Source: Chitinophagaceae bacterium
GTDB lineage: Bacteria; Bacteroidota; Bacteroidia; Chitinophagales; Chitinophagaceae
DNA length: 64,000 nucleotides
Assembly (NCBI GenBank): GCA_020847395.1
Contig: JADLCD010000135.1
Span: 35,342 to 99,341, forward strand
Reading direction: 5' to 3'
This document shows, piece by piece, positions 16,703 through 25,712 of this stretch. Positions within the stretch are counted from its first letter, which is position 1. Each line of letters begins with the position of its first letter. A program made the position numbers and the translations under genes. A model generated the notes under the pieces. The model ran no database searches. It was not told the origin of the DNA and saw only the letters and a list, made by a program, of their open reading frames with translations.

Positions 16703-17956
16703 TTAATTTCCTGTATTCCATTTTATGCTGTATTGTGTAAGCAGTAATTGAATTTCATGTAAAGTTTTATTCTGTCTTGCCTGGTCTTCAGCATTAAGTT
16801 CCCGTATAAAATCGCTGCTGGTAATCACACCGTTCTCTAATTGTGCGGCAGCAGCATTTTTAATGTTGGTTCTTAACGCTATCATTTCATCATCGGTTTG
16901 TAATAATGAAGCCCATTTATTGAGATCTGCGTTCTGTTGTTTATCAATGAGATTGGTATTGAAAAGAAAGGTTTCTTTTTGCAGATCAATTGTTTTGCGT
17001 TTAATATCAATAATCGATTTTTCTCTTTTAGAAGTATAAAACCCACTCAACGACCAGTTGAGCCTGAGACCGCCTAAATAATAGGGTTCAAATTTATTAC
17101 TGAGCATATTCAGTGCCGGCCTGCCTGCACCGCCTTGTACAAATAATCCCAGCTTAGGTAAATTTTTTGCGGAGATAAGGTTTTGTTGCGCGTCAAGTTG
17201 TTTGGCTTGTTGTTCATATAAGTTCAACTCGGGCCGGTGCATGTCGGCAACGGCAGTAAATGGTTGTGGTTTTTCGAGGGTTACAGTTTCTTTTAATTCC
17301 TGACCTGTAAATACGCCAAGCATAGAAGTGTAAGCTTTGCGCATTGCGCAAAGCTCTATGGCACGCTGGTTATTTTTTATGATTTCGGCCCTTAGTACAT
17401 CCGCATTGCTTTTTAACGCTGTTCCATTTGCAACTGCCGCCGCTGTTTTCTTTAATGCTGCTTCAATATCTTTATTTGTTATGGCGTTTTGTATAAGCTG
17501 TTCATTTAATAACAGTATGCCAAAAAAAAGCTGATTGATCCTGTCATTTAGTTTATATAATTCCACTTCAAGTGATTGTTCTTCTACCGCAGCGTTAGCA
17601 TTTTGTATATTCTTTTGCTGCCTGATTACGCCACCGTCATAAATAGTTTGTGCAGCTTCTCCGTATAGTTTATATTGGTCTTTGCTGATTTGCGGAATAT
17701 CCATCCCCGGAATTTTGACAGGTACCTGTGTTACATCGGATTGATAGGTAGCCTGTCCATTCATGTTAAGTTGGGGAAGATACCCGCTGGCGATATTGGC
17801 GATGGTATATTGATTGGTTTGCTTTATCAGTTCGTGTTGTTTGGTGAGGGGATATTGTTGCCGCGCCAGTTGATAACAGGTTTCTATGGACAGGGTTTGT
17901 GCACCTGCCCATAAATATGTTAAGAACACAAAAGAACTTAGAACCAGTTTTTTCAT
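16703..17956 (-). CDS. TolC-family outer membrane efflux protein
   Basis: A protein of 417 residues with an N-terminal signal peptide ending near AGAQ (17-20). The body is alpha-helical with two related halves, each beginning with a helix rich in Ala, Gln and Asn, as in TolC and OprM. SIETCYQLARQQYPLTKQH near the start of the mature protein is the usual first helix. It starts 53 bp after tetR and is followed by the adaptor gene, completing a tripartite ABC exporter. Lipidation is not indicated. Confidence 0.87.
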   Translation of the reverse strand: MKKLVLSSFVFLTYLWAGAQTLSIETCYQLARQQYPLTKQHELIKQTNQYTIANIASGYLPQLNMNGQATYQSDVTQVPVKIPGMDIPQISKDQYKLYGEAAQTIYDGGVIRQQKNIQNANAAVEEQSLEVELYKLNDRINQLFFGILLLNEQLIQNAITNKDIEAALKKTAAAVANGTALKSNADVLRAEIIKNNQRAIELCAMRKAYTSMLGVFTGQELKETVTLEKPQPFTAVADMHRPELNLYEQQAKQLDAQQNLISAKNLPKLGLFVQGGAGRPALNMLSNKFEPYYLGGLRLNWSLSGFYTSKREKSIIDIKRKTIDLQKETFLFNTNLIDKQQNADLNKWASLLQTDDEMIALRTNIKNAAAAQLENGVITSSDFIRELNAEDQARQNKTLHEIQLLLTQYSIKWNTGN

Positions 17957-18009
17957 ATATGCGTGTCTTTAGTGTGTTGTTTAATCATTATTGGTCTTTT
18001 ACAAAAAGA

Positions 18010-18618
18010 TTATTTAGTACCTAACATAGCTTTAATCCATTTGGGAAGTAATTTTTTTCTTTCTTCCATCATTGTCGCAAAGCCGTGCTCGTTAAGCACA
18101 CCTGCTGATTTAAAAACAGGCTTTGACACAAAAGGAAAAATGATCATGCCAAGCATGGAAGCTATAAAATGTAAGGGTTGCACACCCGGTTGTTTTTCTT
18201 TTAGTTGCCGCACAAAGTGAGAGGATTGCAATATTTTACCAACCTGTATCTTTTTAAATAAGCCATTGTTGTTTCTAATTTCACTTAAAACAAAAATGGG
18301 CATATCAGGGTTTTGCAAAAGCATGTCAATGTAGCGGTTAGTGATCTGTTCAATTTTTTTATCCAGCGTTGTGGTTTCATCATGCAAAAAGGGTATTATA
18401 ATACCGAAAAACTCTTGCATTTTTTCCAGCATGATGATCTCAAATAATTTTTCCTTGCTCCTGAAATAATAATTGAGCAATGCTATATTAAGTCCTGCCT
18501 CTTCAACAATATCCCTGGTTCTGGTGGCTGCATAGCCTTTTTGAGTAAATACTTTTCTTGCGGCAGCCTTAATTTTTTCCTCTGCTGAAATAGCCTCTTT
18601 GCTTGTACTTTTTGCCAT
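18010..18618 (-). CDS. TetR/AcrR family transcriptional regulator
   Basis: Regulator of 202 residues. Residues 12-60 form the TetR DNA-binding domain: AARKVFTQKGYAATRTRDIV, then AGLNIALLNYYFRSKEKLF as helix-turn-helix and following helix. The C-terminal part is helical and unique, as expected for ligand binding. It is the first gene of the exporter operon, and a long operator-like inverted repeat overlaps the promoter just upstream, so autorepression with ligand release is the likely control. The ligand is unknown. Confidence 0.92.
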   Translation of the reverse strand: MAKSTSKEAISAEEKIKAAARKVFTQKGYAATRTRDIVEEAGLNIALLNYYFRSKEKLFEIIMLEKMQEFFGIIIPFLHDETTTLDKKIEQITNRYIDMLLQNPDMPIFVLSEIRNNNGLFKKIQVGKILQSSHFVRQLKEKQPGVQPLHFIASMLGMIIFPFVSKPVFKSAGVLNEHGFATMMEERKKLLPKWIKAMLGTK

Positions 18619-18636
18619 GAATCAGATTAATACATG

Positions 18637-18669
18637 CAAAAGTAGGATAAATCATTTGATTTAAACAAA
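18637..18669 (-). promoter_or_regulatory. Complete -33/-7 promoter of the tetR efflux operon
   Basis: On the minus strand TTTG (18669-18666) is followed after 21 nt by TACTTTTG (18644-18637), matching the Bacteroidota consensus TTTG-N19-21-TAnnTTTG. The -7 box ends 18 nt before the tetR start codon. One arm of the operator candidate lies in the spacer. Confidence 0.7.
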
Positions 18670-18687
18670 TAATTTAATCAAATGATT
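18650..18687. promoter_or_regulatory. Candidate TetR operator
   Basis: AATCATTTGATT at 18650-18661 and its exact reverse complement AATCAAATGATT at 18676-18687 are separated by 14 bp. Each arm is itself a near-palindrome (AATCA..TGATT). One arm lies between the -33 and -7 elements and the other just upstream of -33, so occupancy would block RNA polymerase. Confidence 0.65.
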
Positions 18688-18709
18688 AAAATATTTATAA
18701 CATGAAGTT

Positions 18710-19332
18710 GAGCGTATCCCAAATTTTCGCTCGTTTAGATTGAAAATCAGTTCACGGTAGCACTAAAGCTCAATCAGGGCATTCCCGAAATCGGCCGTAT
18801 TCCCTGCCTGTCCGGCAGGCGGGGATTTCGGGCGGCTTTTTGCGTTACTTTTTTCCGCAAAAAAGTAATAAAAAAATGCATAGGGCTTACAATTAAAAGC
18901 AAAACTGCATACATACATCAACAAGACTGGGATTGCTTCTCCCGCCATAATATTCTTTCAATTCAAATGATCATGCGGGCGGAATCGCAAACGAGCGAGA
19001 GCGTGATGAAATATATGCTTTGTGTTAGTACTGGTAGTAATAAATAACCACTCCGGCACGTGTTTGCGAGCCCGCCAGCGGGTTGTATTTAGTTTGATGT
19101 TGTTAAAGCGGGGAAGCAATCTCCTCTTTCAAAAATTTATAAGAGATTGCTTCTTTCACCCCTTAAGGATGATACTTTTAGAGCAAGCTACTTAAATGTC
19201 ATCTTTATATTTAATTATTGAACATTTATCCTAACGCCGAACAACGTCTTGCCGCTTTGTTACCACGAGGGGTCTATGCGTTAAGCAGGATGAGGGCAAA
19301 CTACATATGAAGCGAAAATTTGGGATGCACTC
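18710..19332. mobile_element. 623-bp non-autonomous element (MITE-like) with terminal inverted repeats
   Basis: The termini 18710-18731 and 19311-19332 are inverted repeats matching at 20 of 22 positions, with a shared 16-bp core ATCCCAAATTTTCGCT. The element is flanked by identical 9-bp direct repeats CATGAAGTT (18701-18709 and 19333-19341), the expected target duplication. No transposase is encoded. Inside are several hairpins: CCCGAAATC/GATTTCGGG (18784-18832), TTACTTTTTT/AAAAAAGTAA (18845-18868) and GAAGCAATCTC/GAGATTGCTTC (19113-19153). A 61-codon open frame inside is not convincing as a gene. Confidence 0.75.
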
Positions 19333-19353
19333 CATGAAGTTTTATATAGGCAT

Positions 19354-19384
19354 AAAAAAGCGGTATATTATAAAATACGCCGCT
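19354..19384 (-). terminator. Terminator of lipA
   Basis: Read on the minus strand, an imperfect stem AGCGGCGTAT/ATACCGCT is followed by a run of six T. It lies 22 bp after the lipA stop codon. Confidence 0.6.
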
Positions 19385-19405
19385 CTATCTTTATTGTAAA
19401 TGGAT

Positions 19406-20332
19406 TTAAGAAATCATTTCAGTTTTTTTCTGTAGCCATGCCTCTTTTCCCACTCCTTCAAACACATGTTTTTCGCTATGATAAGATGAGCGCACCAGCG
19501 GACCGCTTTCCACATAATCAAATCCCATATCATACCCTGCTTCTGTGTACTCATTAAATTCGTCAGGATGAACAAAACGCTGAACTGGTAAATGTTTGCG
19601 CGTGGGCTGCAGGTATTGCCCGATAGTAATTACATCCACACCATTGGCACGAAGGTCACGCATGGTTTGCAGTACTTCTTCCTTAGCCTCACCCAAACCC
19701 AGCATAATGCCTGATTTTGTACGCATACCTTTTTCTTTCAGGTATTTCAATACTTCCATGCTTCTCCAGTATTTCGCCTGTATACGAACCTGGCGTGTAA
19801 TGCGTTCAACGGTTTCTATATTATGAGAAACCACTTCCGGTGCTGCCTCTACAATACGTTGAACATTTTCTTTTTCACCTTTAAAATCCGGAACCAATGT
19901 TTCCAATGTTGTATCCGGATTTAAAGCTTTTACTGCTTTAATGGTATTGTACCAAATAATGCTGCCGCCGTCTTTTATCTCATCCCTGTCAACAGATGTA
20001 ATAACTGCGTGTTTCACCTTCATCAGGTAAATGGCTTCGGCTACGCGTTGGGGTTCGTCCCAGTCAACAGCATCCGGCCTACCGGTTGCAACTGCGCAAA
20101 AGCCGCAACTGCGGGTACATACATTACCAAGAATCATAAAGGTGGCTGTGCCGGCTCCCCAACATTCGCCCATATTAGGGCAATTACCACTTTCGCAAAT
20201 GGTATGTAACTTATGTGTATCTACTAAATTTCGTACGTTTTTATAACTTTCGCCTATTGGCAGTTTTACCCTAAGCCAATCCGGCTTTTTTGCCCGTGGT
20301 TCTGCCTCTGTAGTTGTTGCACATCCGCTCAT
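19406..20332 (-). CDS. lipA: Lipoyl synthase LipA
   Basis: Radical SAM enzyme of 308 residues that inserts two sulfurs into octanoyl-carrier domains. The auxiliary cluster ligands are Cys46, Cys51 and Cys57 ([12 protein letters not shown]), the radical SAM cluster ligands are Cys72, Cys76 and Cys79 (CTRSCGFC), and the C-terminal RSSY motif supplies Ser283. The ATG at 20332 is chosen because homologues begin close to [10 protein letters not shown] and because a full promoter lies 26 nt upstream. The longer in-frame extension has unrelated composition and overlaps the neighbouring gene. Confidence 0.95.
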   Translation of the reverse strand: MSGCATTTEAEPRAKKPDWLRVKLPIGESYKNVRNLVDTHKLHTICESGNCPNMGECWGAGTATFMILGNVCTRSCGFCAVATGRPDAVDWDEPQRVAEAIYLMKVKHAVITSVDRDEIKDGGSIIWYNTIKAVKALNPDTTLETLVPDFKGEKENVQRIVEAAPEVVSHNIETVERITRQVRIQAKYWRSMEVLKYLKEKGMRTKSGIMLGLGEAKEEVLQTMRDLRANGVDVITIGQYLQPTRKHLPVQRFVHPDEFNEYTEAGYDMGFDYVESGPLVRSSYHSEKHVFEGVGKEAWLQKKTEMIS

Positions 20333-20358
20333 AGTGTAAATAATTGCTTTGCAATATG

Positions 20359-20390
20359 CAAATTTAACGGTCTTACTTCCGTTTGCCAAA
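20359..20390 (-). promoter_or_regulatory. lipA promoter with -33 and -7 elements
   Basis: On the minus strand TTTG (20390-20387), a 20-nt spacer, then TAAATTTG (20366-20359), matching the full Bacteroidota consensus. The -33 element lies inside the last codons of the upstream gene, so lipA can be expressed independently of it. Confidence 0.65.
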
Positions 20391-21185
20391 TAAGAAGGAA
20401 ACGTAGACGTTGAGAAAAAATTTTTTGGCAGGACTATACACCATTTGCTGAACATCTTTAAAATAATATTCAACATTTAATCCGCCTTCTATACCGGATA
20501 ATACTGTGTTAAACCTGTTATAATCAAAGCGGATAGCTGTTTTTGCATGTAAGCCGGGAGCAATTTTTATTTCGTTCCAGCCTTTGCTTATGCCGGCGCC
20601 GCCAACAATTGACTGTCCTAAAAATAAAAGACTGTCAGGAGAGTCATATTTTACATATTTGGAAGAATTTCCATCCTGCACTTCCATATAATAAGGTCTT
20701 AACAATCCTAATGATAAACCTCCTGCGCCAATGCCGTATACTGAAACCCCATTTTTATTTCCTTTGCCGCCAATTAAAATCTGTTGCCCTATAGCGCCTT
20801 TAAGCTGGTAAAAAATATTCTTCTTTCCATATACAAATGGGTTACCAAAAAATATAAATCCATTACCTCCATCTAAAGGCACATTTTGCTTATCTTCCTT
20901 ACGATGTTTCTTTTCATTAAATTCAATTTGATATATAGTGGCGCGGGTTACGGAATTAGAGTGGCCAAATTCATATGATATTCCCCAGCCATCAGTATTT
21001 AATTTTATTCCAAAAGCATTTTGTTTACGAAACGACGGAACGCCTTCTTCTTCCAATCTCATTATCTGGTTTATCTTTTCTTTCTTTTTCTGCTTTTTGT
21101 TCTCTGTTTTCCTGGAGTTGTCCTGTTGACTGTATCCGGCAAATGCAAAAACGGCAAATATTAAAACCGCAATGATTTTTTTCAC
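20373..21185 (-). CDS. Secreted, probably outer-membrane beta-barrel protein of unknown function
   Basis: A protein of 270 residues with a signal peptide ([20 protein letters not shown]). A Lys-rich segment (24-42, [13 protein letters not shown]) is followed by alternating polar and aromatic strands such as [18 protein letters not shown] and a C-terminal strand ending [15 protein letters not shown]. The pattern suggests a small beta-barrel, but no named family was recognised. It lies upstream of lipA in the same direction and divergent from the OsmC gene. Confidence 0.7.
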   Translation of the reverse strand: MKKIIAVLIFAVFAFAGYSQQDNSRKTENKKQKKKEKINQIMRLEEEGVPSFRKQNAFGIKLNTDGWGISYEFGHSNSVTRATIYQIEFNEKKHRKEDKQNVPLDGGNGFIFFGNPFVYGKKNIFYQLKGAIGQQILIGGKGNKNGVSVYGIGAGGLSLGLLRPYYMEVQDGNSSKYVKYDSPDSLLFLGQSIVGGAGISKGWNEIKIAPGLHAKTAIRFDYNRFNTVLSGIEGGLNVEYYFKDVQQMVYSPAKKFFLNVYVSFLFGKRK

Positions 21186-21236
21186 CTGTAATGATTTATG
21201 TGTTCTTTAAACGTAAATTTAAACAAAAATAATACA

Positions 21237-21662
21237 ATGACTTCAACAGTAGTGTACGAAGGAAATTTGCGTACGGTTTGTACTCATTTAAAATCAGGAA
21301 CTGTAATTGAAACTGATGCACCCCTTGATAACCAGGGGCTGGCAGAACGATTTTCGCCATCAGACCTTGTAGCAACAGCCCTCGGTAGCTGTATGCTTAC
21401 TATAATGGGTATAAAAGCAAGGGATATGAATGTTGATATTAAGGGAATAAAAATTGAGATTGAGAAGATAATGGCTGCCGACCCACGGCGTATTTCAGGT
21501 ATAAATTTAACATTTCATTTCCCGGAAAACCTTGACTTAACAGACAAGGAAAAAACAATACTTGAAAGGGCTGCACATACCTGCCCGGTAGCGCAAAGCA
21601 TACACCCTGATATAAAAGTGAATACTGTGTTCAACTGGCAAAACGCTGATGCGCTGCAATAG
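21237..21662 (+). CDS. OsmC/Ohr family protein
   Basis: A protein of 141 residues. The redox cysteines are Cys52 in ALGSCMLT and Cys116 in AAHTCPVAQS, the two expected positions in the OsmC fold. The family contains peroxide-reducing thiol enzymes that protect against organic hydroperoxides. MTSTVVYEGNLRT is the typical first strand, so the ATG at 21237 is chosen over an in-frame ATG 39 bp upstream. Whether it is OsmC or a YhfA-like homologue cannot be decided by eye. Confidence 0.87.
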   Translation: MTSTVVYEGNLRTVCTHLKSGTVIETDAPLDNQGLAERFSPSDLVATALGSCMLTIMGIKARDMNVDIKGIKIEIEKIMAADPRRISGINLTFHFPENLDLTDKEKTILERAAHTCPVAQSIHPDIKVNTVFNWQNADALQ

Positions 21663-21787
21663 TGGATGCGGCGCTTCAGTCAACAGCATGTAATAGTGAA
21701 ATGTGAAACATGAGGCGTGAAAAAGTTAAATGTGAAAAATAAAAAGATAAACATGAGATTTCACGTCTCACCTTCCCGCCTCCTTGC

Positions 21788-23062
21788 TTAAAACGACCGC
21801 TTAAGTATGGCAGTGCCTATAGCGCAGCTAAGGCATTTTTTTTGAAGGCAATATTCTTTGGTGAGTTGAATAAGTGACTGAGTATCTGCCGCAGTATTAT
21901 TTTTAATATTGAGTTGTTTCCACTGCCGGGTAATATTATTGTTTTCCGATGAAATGTCTTCCAGCCATTTTATTGCTTTGTTTTTATATACCTGCTCTTT
22001 ATGTATATATCCGTAAGCAAACAGGATGGGAGTAATGGTATTGATTAAAATATTATTAACCATCTGCTTTCCCAGCGTTTTTTCCCTATAGGCAGATGTT
22101 TCATCAAACTTGTAATGATAATGCCAGTAATCATTAGCGGTTACCTGTAAATATTTTTCCACTTCTTTTACCGAAGGCGCTGCTTTTACCTGCGAAAAAA
22201 GATGTAAAGAATTATTAATAAGCATTGCTAATTGCGCTAACCGTATGGTCGGAAAATTGCCCGGCCGCATACGCAGAAAATGTACAGGCTCGTATACAGG
22301 GGGAAAATTGTATTTCTTTTTAAAAAAATTGAATTCCTTTTGCAGCATTTTGGGATAAGATTCATGAAAGTTACTGTTTAATAAACCTGCCTGTCCAAGC
22401 AGGAATGATTCAAGCTGATGTATTTGCCCTTTGTGTTTTGCAAGAATGTTTACCGGAATGGAGCGTGCAATAGCTTCGAATGCATTACTGTTAACCGCGT
22501 TTCCAAAGTTTCTTGCAATCAGCCACCAGAAAACTTCTTCCCAATGCGAATTGGTTTGTTTTAAATATGCAGCAATTGTTTCGGTTTTTCTTTGGAGGCG
22601 CTCTGTCAGTAATCTTGCCTTCCAGCTATCCCATACTATTTCCGGCACCACGGAAATACTGTTTTCGCAGGGAATGATTTTCTGGTTATAGATTAATTCC
22701 TCATAGCGCTGCAATAAAATTTTCGGCACTTTATCGTTCAGTGATAATGCAGGGATTGGTTTTCCTTTTTTATCATATATATCTTCATCATGCTCCCATA
22801 CTACATGAAGTATGATGTTGGAATAATGCTGATCATCAGTATGCCCATGCATTTTCCAGTCTGATGCTTTAACATGCAGCTCTATATTTCCTGCCCACCT
22901 GGTATTGTTTATAGATATGATTGATTCTAAAAAATCAGGTCCCTGGTTGGTGTTGAACTGACCCGGATAAGTGATAGATAACTGATCACCGGAAACAGTT
23001 TGCAAATCAGTTTTATTGTAGTACTGCATTTGCCAGATAAATTGCAGCAGGCGTTCAGTCAT
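21788..23062 (-). CDS. DUF2851 family protein
   Basis: A protein of 424 residues from the chosen ATG at 23062 (MTERLLQFIWQMQYYN), where family members normally begin; an in-frame ATG at 23152 adds 30 residues. Family features are GDQLSITYPGQFNTNQGPDF, WAGNIELHVKASDW with HYSNIILHVVWEHD, and a C-terminal Cys cluster (YCLQKKCLSCAIG). WAGNIELHV resembles a nuclease-like core, and the Cys cluster may bind metal, but the role is unknown. The family is nearly confined to Bacteroidota. Confidence 0.85.
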   Translation of the reverse strand: MTERLLQFIWQMQYYNKTDLQTVSGDQLSITYPGQFNTNQGPDFLESIISINNTRWAGNIELHVKASDWKMHGHTDDQHYSNIILHVVWEHDEDIYDKKGKPIPALSLNDKVPKILLQRYEELIYNQKIIPCENSISVVPEIVWDSWKARLLTERLQRKTETIAAYLKQTNSHWEEVFWWLIARNFGNAVNSNAFEAIARSIPVNILAKHKGQIHQLESFLLGQAGLLNSNFHESYPKMLQKEFNFFKKKYNFPPVYEPVHFLRMRPGNFPTIRLAQLAMLINNSLHLFSQVKAAPSVKEVEKYLQVTANDYWHYHYKFDETSAYREKTLGKQMVNNILINTITPILFAYGYIHKEQVYKNKAIKWLEDISSENNNITRQWKQLNIKNNTAADTQSLIQLTKEYCLQKKCLSCAIGTAILKRSF

Positions 23063-23244
23063 AGGTGATAATTGTGGTGTTAAATAGTGAGCACTAATGT
23101 ACGGAGAAATGTTTAAAAAAGCTGAAGCCTGTCCTTCTTTCAATTCTTCCACTTCATTTATTGAATAAATCCAGGCATGACATTTAACACTTTCAAATTT
23201 TCAAGTTAATTTCCACATTCTCACATTTCCACATTCTCACATTC

Positions 23245-23820
23245 TCAAATTACCCCCAACTCCCTTACCACCCTGCTCACCGGCAAGCCCATTACAGTAT
23301 AAAAATCTCCGTTAATTCTTTCAATACCCACAACGCCTATCCATTCCTGTATAGCGTATGCACCTGCTTTATCGTAAGGTTTGTAGTTATCTATATAAAA
23401 TTCAATTTGCACTTTGGTTAATGGATGAAACCAAACCTCTGTGGTATCTGCAAAGCTGGTTTCTTTATCGCCAGATGTAATAACAACGCCGGTAATAACA
23501 AGATGCTTTTTGCCCGATAGCGTTTCAAGTATGCGCAATGCATCATCCCGGTCTTTCGGTTTTCCAATAATGATGTTATCGCATACCACAATAGTATCTG
23601 CTGCAATAATAACAGTGCCTGGTGTATATTTTTTGTATTCATCTGATGTTCTTGCCGCTATGTTTTTTTGTTTTGCTATATGAATAGCCACTTCATCGGG
23701 CGGTAAATCTGCAGGATAGCTTTCGTCCGTAGGCTTTACAATAATATCAAAATCTATAGCTGCCCATTCAAGCAATTGTTTGCGCCTGGGCGATTGAGAT
23801 GCGAGTATAACTTTTTCCAT
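23245..23820 (-). CDS. maf: Maf family nucleoside triphosphate pyrophosphatase
   Basis: A protein of 191 residues. SQSPRRKQLL (8-17) is the Maf substrate loop, AADTIV contains the catalytic Asp75, GKPKD follows, and YDKAGAYAIQEWIG is the late signature of the dTTP/UTP-hydrolysing subgroup (YhdE type). It removes non-canonical nucleotides and is linked to cell division control in some bacteria. Its ATG overlaps the stop codon of the upstream prenyltransferase gene by 1 bp, so the two are translationally coupled. Confidence 0.92.
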   Translation of the reverse strand: MEKVILASQSPRRKQLLEWAAIDFDIIVKPTDESYPADLPPDEVAIHIAKQKNIAARTSDEYKKYTPGTVIIAADTIVVCDNIIIGKPKDRDDALRILETLSGKKHLVITGVVITSGDKETSFADTTEVWFHPLTKVQIEFYIDNYKPYDKAGAYAIQEWIGVVGIERINGDFYTVMGLPVSRVVRELGVI

Positions 23821-24776
23821 TAATGATATAATTTGAAAAATATCATGGACGAAATACCGGTAAGCATTACAAATTTTACAGCGCCACTTAGGTAGCCAAA
23901 ATCAGCGGCAATGGTGGCGGTATATAACTTTCTTGTTATCCATAATAGAGGAAGAATAATAAACACTATACAATATAAAACACTCCACCACCAACCGAGA
24001 TAGATGGCATAAATCTGTATGGCAACCAGGGCGCCGGTTAGCGCCATTAGCCAAACGCCGGTAAATACTTTTGCAACGGGTATACCCCATGCAATGGGCA
24101 TTGTGCGACAACCAAAGCGTGCATCTCCTTCTATATCTTCCATATCTTTTATCACTTCTCTTATAATAGAAATTACAAAAGCAAAGCCGCCGTATAAAAA
24201 TGCCAGCCGCATAATTCTGCGATGCGCGCTCACATCTAATAATGATGAAATTTGCCAGTTATGTAAACTGTTAACAGAAAGGTGGTCTATAAAAAAGAAT
24301 ATGATTAATACTACCCAGGCAGTAAGCAATGAAATAATAATATTGCCTGATAATATTTTTTTCTTGAAGGTGGTGGAATATACCCATAGCAGTAATACAC
24401 AAACAATGTTTGAAAATCCTATCCACCAGTTTTTGGTAATATAGGAAACATAAAATCCTATAATAATGCCTGCAATGGAAAAGAACCAATGCAAAAGAAT
24501 TGCCCAGCGCCGTGGAATAACTTTTTCCACCACAATTCTACCCGGCTTATTTACCAGGTCAATATTCAAATCAAAATAATCATTAATAATATATCCGCCT
24601 GCTGCAATAAATACGGATGAGAGTACAATAAGCGACAGCAATATCACTTCATCCGGAAAAAATATTCCGGGATGAATAGATGGAGAAACAATGCAGAAAT
24701 AAAACAAAAACTGGGTAATAGCAATAAAAATAAGGTTAGGGTATCTTACCAGCCTCAAAAATGCTTTCAGTTTCAT
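23820..24776 (-). CDS. UbiA-type prenyltransferase, geranylgeranylglycerol-phosphate transferase-like
   Basis: A protein of 318 residues with about eight or nine membrane segments. The first aspartate-rich motif is NDYFDLNID (65-73) and the second KDMEDIEGD, both needed to bind magnesium-diphosphate. NKPGR after the first motif is typical of the digeranylgeranylglycerol-phosphate synthase-like group of Bacteroidota. Menaquinone-type MenA is less likely because the length and motif context differ. The substrate is inferred from family resemblance only. It is coupled to maf. Confidence 0.78.
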   Translation of the reverse strand: MKLKAFLRLVRYPNLIFIAITQFLFYFCIVSPSIHPGIFFPDEVILLSLIVLSSVFIAAGGYIINDYFDLNIDLVNKPGRIVVEKVIPRRWAILLHWFFSIAGIIIGFYVSYITKNWWIGFSNIVCVLLLWVYSTTFKKKILSGNIIISLLTAWVVLIIFFFIDHLSVNSLHNWQISSLLDVSAHRRIMRLAFLYGGFAFVISIIREVIKDMEDIEGDARFGCRTMPIAWGIPVAKVFTGVWLMALTGALVAIQIYAIYLGWWWSVLYCIVFIILPLLWITRKLYTATIAADFGYLSGAVKFVMLTGISSMIFFKLYH

Positions 24777-24808
24777 GGCGTGAAGATAATTGCAGAAGTA
24801 TTAAATCA

Positions 24809-24944
24809 AAAATGAAATACGTTAAACAATACCTTCTTTATTATATTTTTTGTAATAATCAATAATATACCGGGAAAATTCCTGGTAAAGCTGATGCAAA
24901 ACAGGATAAGTTTTTAAAATAGAGAGCTGTTTTTGAATAGTGAT
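24809..24944. repeat. Direct duplication, copy A (136 bp)
   Basis: Identical at 135 of 136 positions to 25846-25981. Copy B is the natural 3' end of the DUF2520 gene, and copy A is an orphan piece on the other side of the HEPN/MNT pair. The single difference (24891 against 25928) is a synonymous CAG/CAA change in the DUF2520 frame. Confidence 0.95.
24822..24944 (-). pseudogene. Orphan 3' fragment of the DUF2520 gene
   Basis: About 41 codons identical in sequence to the C-terminus of the intact DUF2520 protein, ending in the same stop codon. There is no start codon and no rest of the gene. It was left or created by the duplication that surrounds the HEPN/MNT cassette. Confidence 0.85.
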
Positions 24945-24992
24945 ATGGGAGAACTGGTTGTTTAATTTTTAAAGTGCCGGCAACCGTGAATA

Positions 24993-25397
24993 TTAATCAG
25001 GTTGGAATAGATATGATGAAAGCAGGCTGTCAACATACGATACATATGCTTTTGCAGGCTCAATAAATTCTGCTATCTCATTATACTCCGACACAAGAAA
25101 ATCACTGTAGTCATCATCAATTCGTTCATGCATCAACTTGCTAAAAAATGCAGCATGCGATTTGTCGAAATTTCCGTTTACAACAAAATGCTGGTATAGT
25201 ATTGTTGCAACACCGCTATGTGTTTTGGGAACCAGGTCCTGAGTAAGCAATAAAGCTTTAGTAATATGATAGCAGCTATAATAAAGCCGGTTAATTGCAG
25301 TTCCATAAAAGCGATTTTGGATCTGAATATCTACTTCTGCAAGTAATGCTTGTGCTTTTTTTAGCTTAAGTTGTATTGCTTCAGTTTTCTGCGTCAT
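24993..25397 (-). CDS. HEPN domain protein, probable toxin of a HEPN/MNT pair
   Basis: An all-helical protein of 134 residues. NRLYYSCYHITKALLL carries the R-x(4-6)-H motif of HEPN RNases as Arg37 and His44. ALLAEVDIQIQNRFYGTAIN before it and SKLMHERIDDDYSDF after it fit the family. HEPN proteins paired with a minimal nucleotidyltransferase form type VII toxin-antitoxin systems in which the partner inactivates HEPN by nucleotidylation. The start overlaps the MNT gene by 4 bp, which supports a unit. Activity and targets are inferred. Confidence 0.85.
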   Translation of the reverse strand: MTQKTEAIQLKLKKAQALLAEVDIQIQNRFYGTAINRLYYSCYHITKALLLTQDLVPKTHSGVATILYQHFVVNGNFDKSHAAFFSKLMHERIDDDYSDFLVSEYNEIAEFIEPAKAYVSYVDSLLSSYLFQPD

Positions 25398-25708
25398 GCA
25401 GCAACAAAGTTTTCTCCAATATTTTTTTTGAGAGCGTAATAGCCGGGGTTAGCATGCCAATCATCTTCCTGTACCATCATAATATTGATGAATGTAGCAA
25501 ATGCTATGCTTATATGAAAAAGCTTATCGTGAATAAGCCATTTGACAGATTTAGGATATTTTGTTTTTGTAAGTATTAATATATCCCAATCGCTTTCTGC
25601 ATGAACCTTTCCTGTAACCCTGCTCCCAAACAGCAATACCCGGGCGTCGGGCAAAACCGCCTGAACCTGTTCTTTGATTAAAGGCAATATGTTTGCTTCC
25701 GGCAGCAT
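25394..25708 (-). CDS. MNT-type nucleotidyltransferase, probable antitoxin
   Basis: A protein of 104 residues. LFGSRVTGKVHAESDWDILI contains the exact GSx10DxD signature of polymerase-beta-like minimal nucleotidyltransferases (Gly28, Ser29, Asp40, Asp42). The third catalytic aspartate of larger members is not evident. In characterised pairs the MNT partner adds AMP to the HEPN protein. It is the first gene of the pair, and a -7 box lies only 4 nt upstream of the ATG. Confidence 0.88.
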   Translation of the reverse strand: MLPEANILPLIKEQVQAVLPDARVLLFGSRVTGKVHAESDWDILILTKTKYPKSVKWLIHDKLFHISIAFATFINIMMVQEDDWHANPGYYALKKNIGENFVAA

Positions 25709-25712
25709 TGCA

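Noticed and set aside
18763..18948. 61-codon minus-strand open frame inside the terminal-repeat element
   Set aside because: It runs through nested hairpins and has no start signals; it is best explained by repeat sequence read in an open frame.
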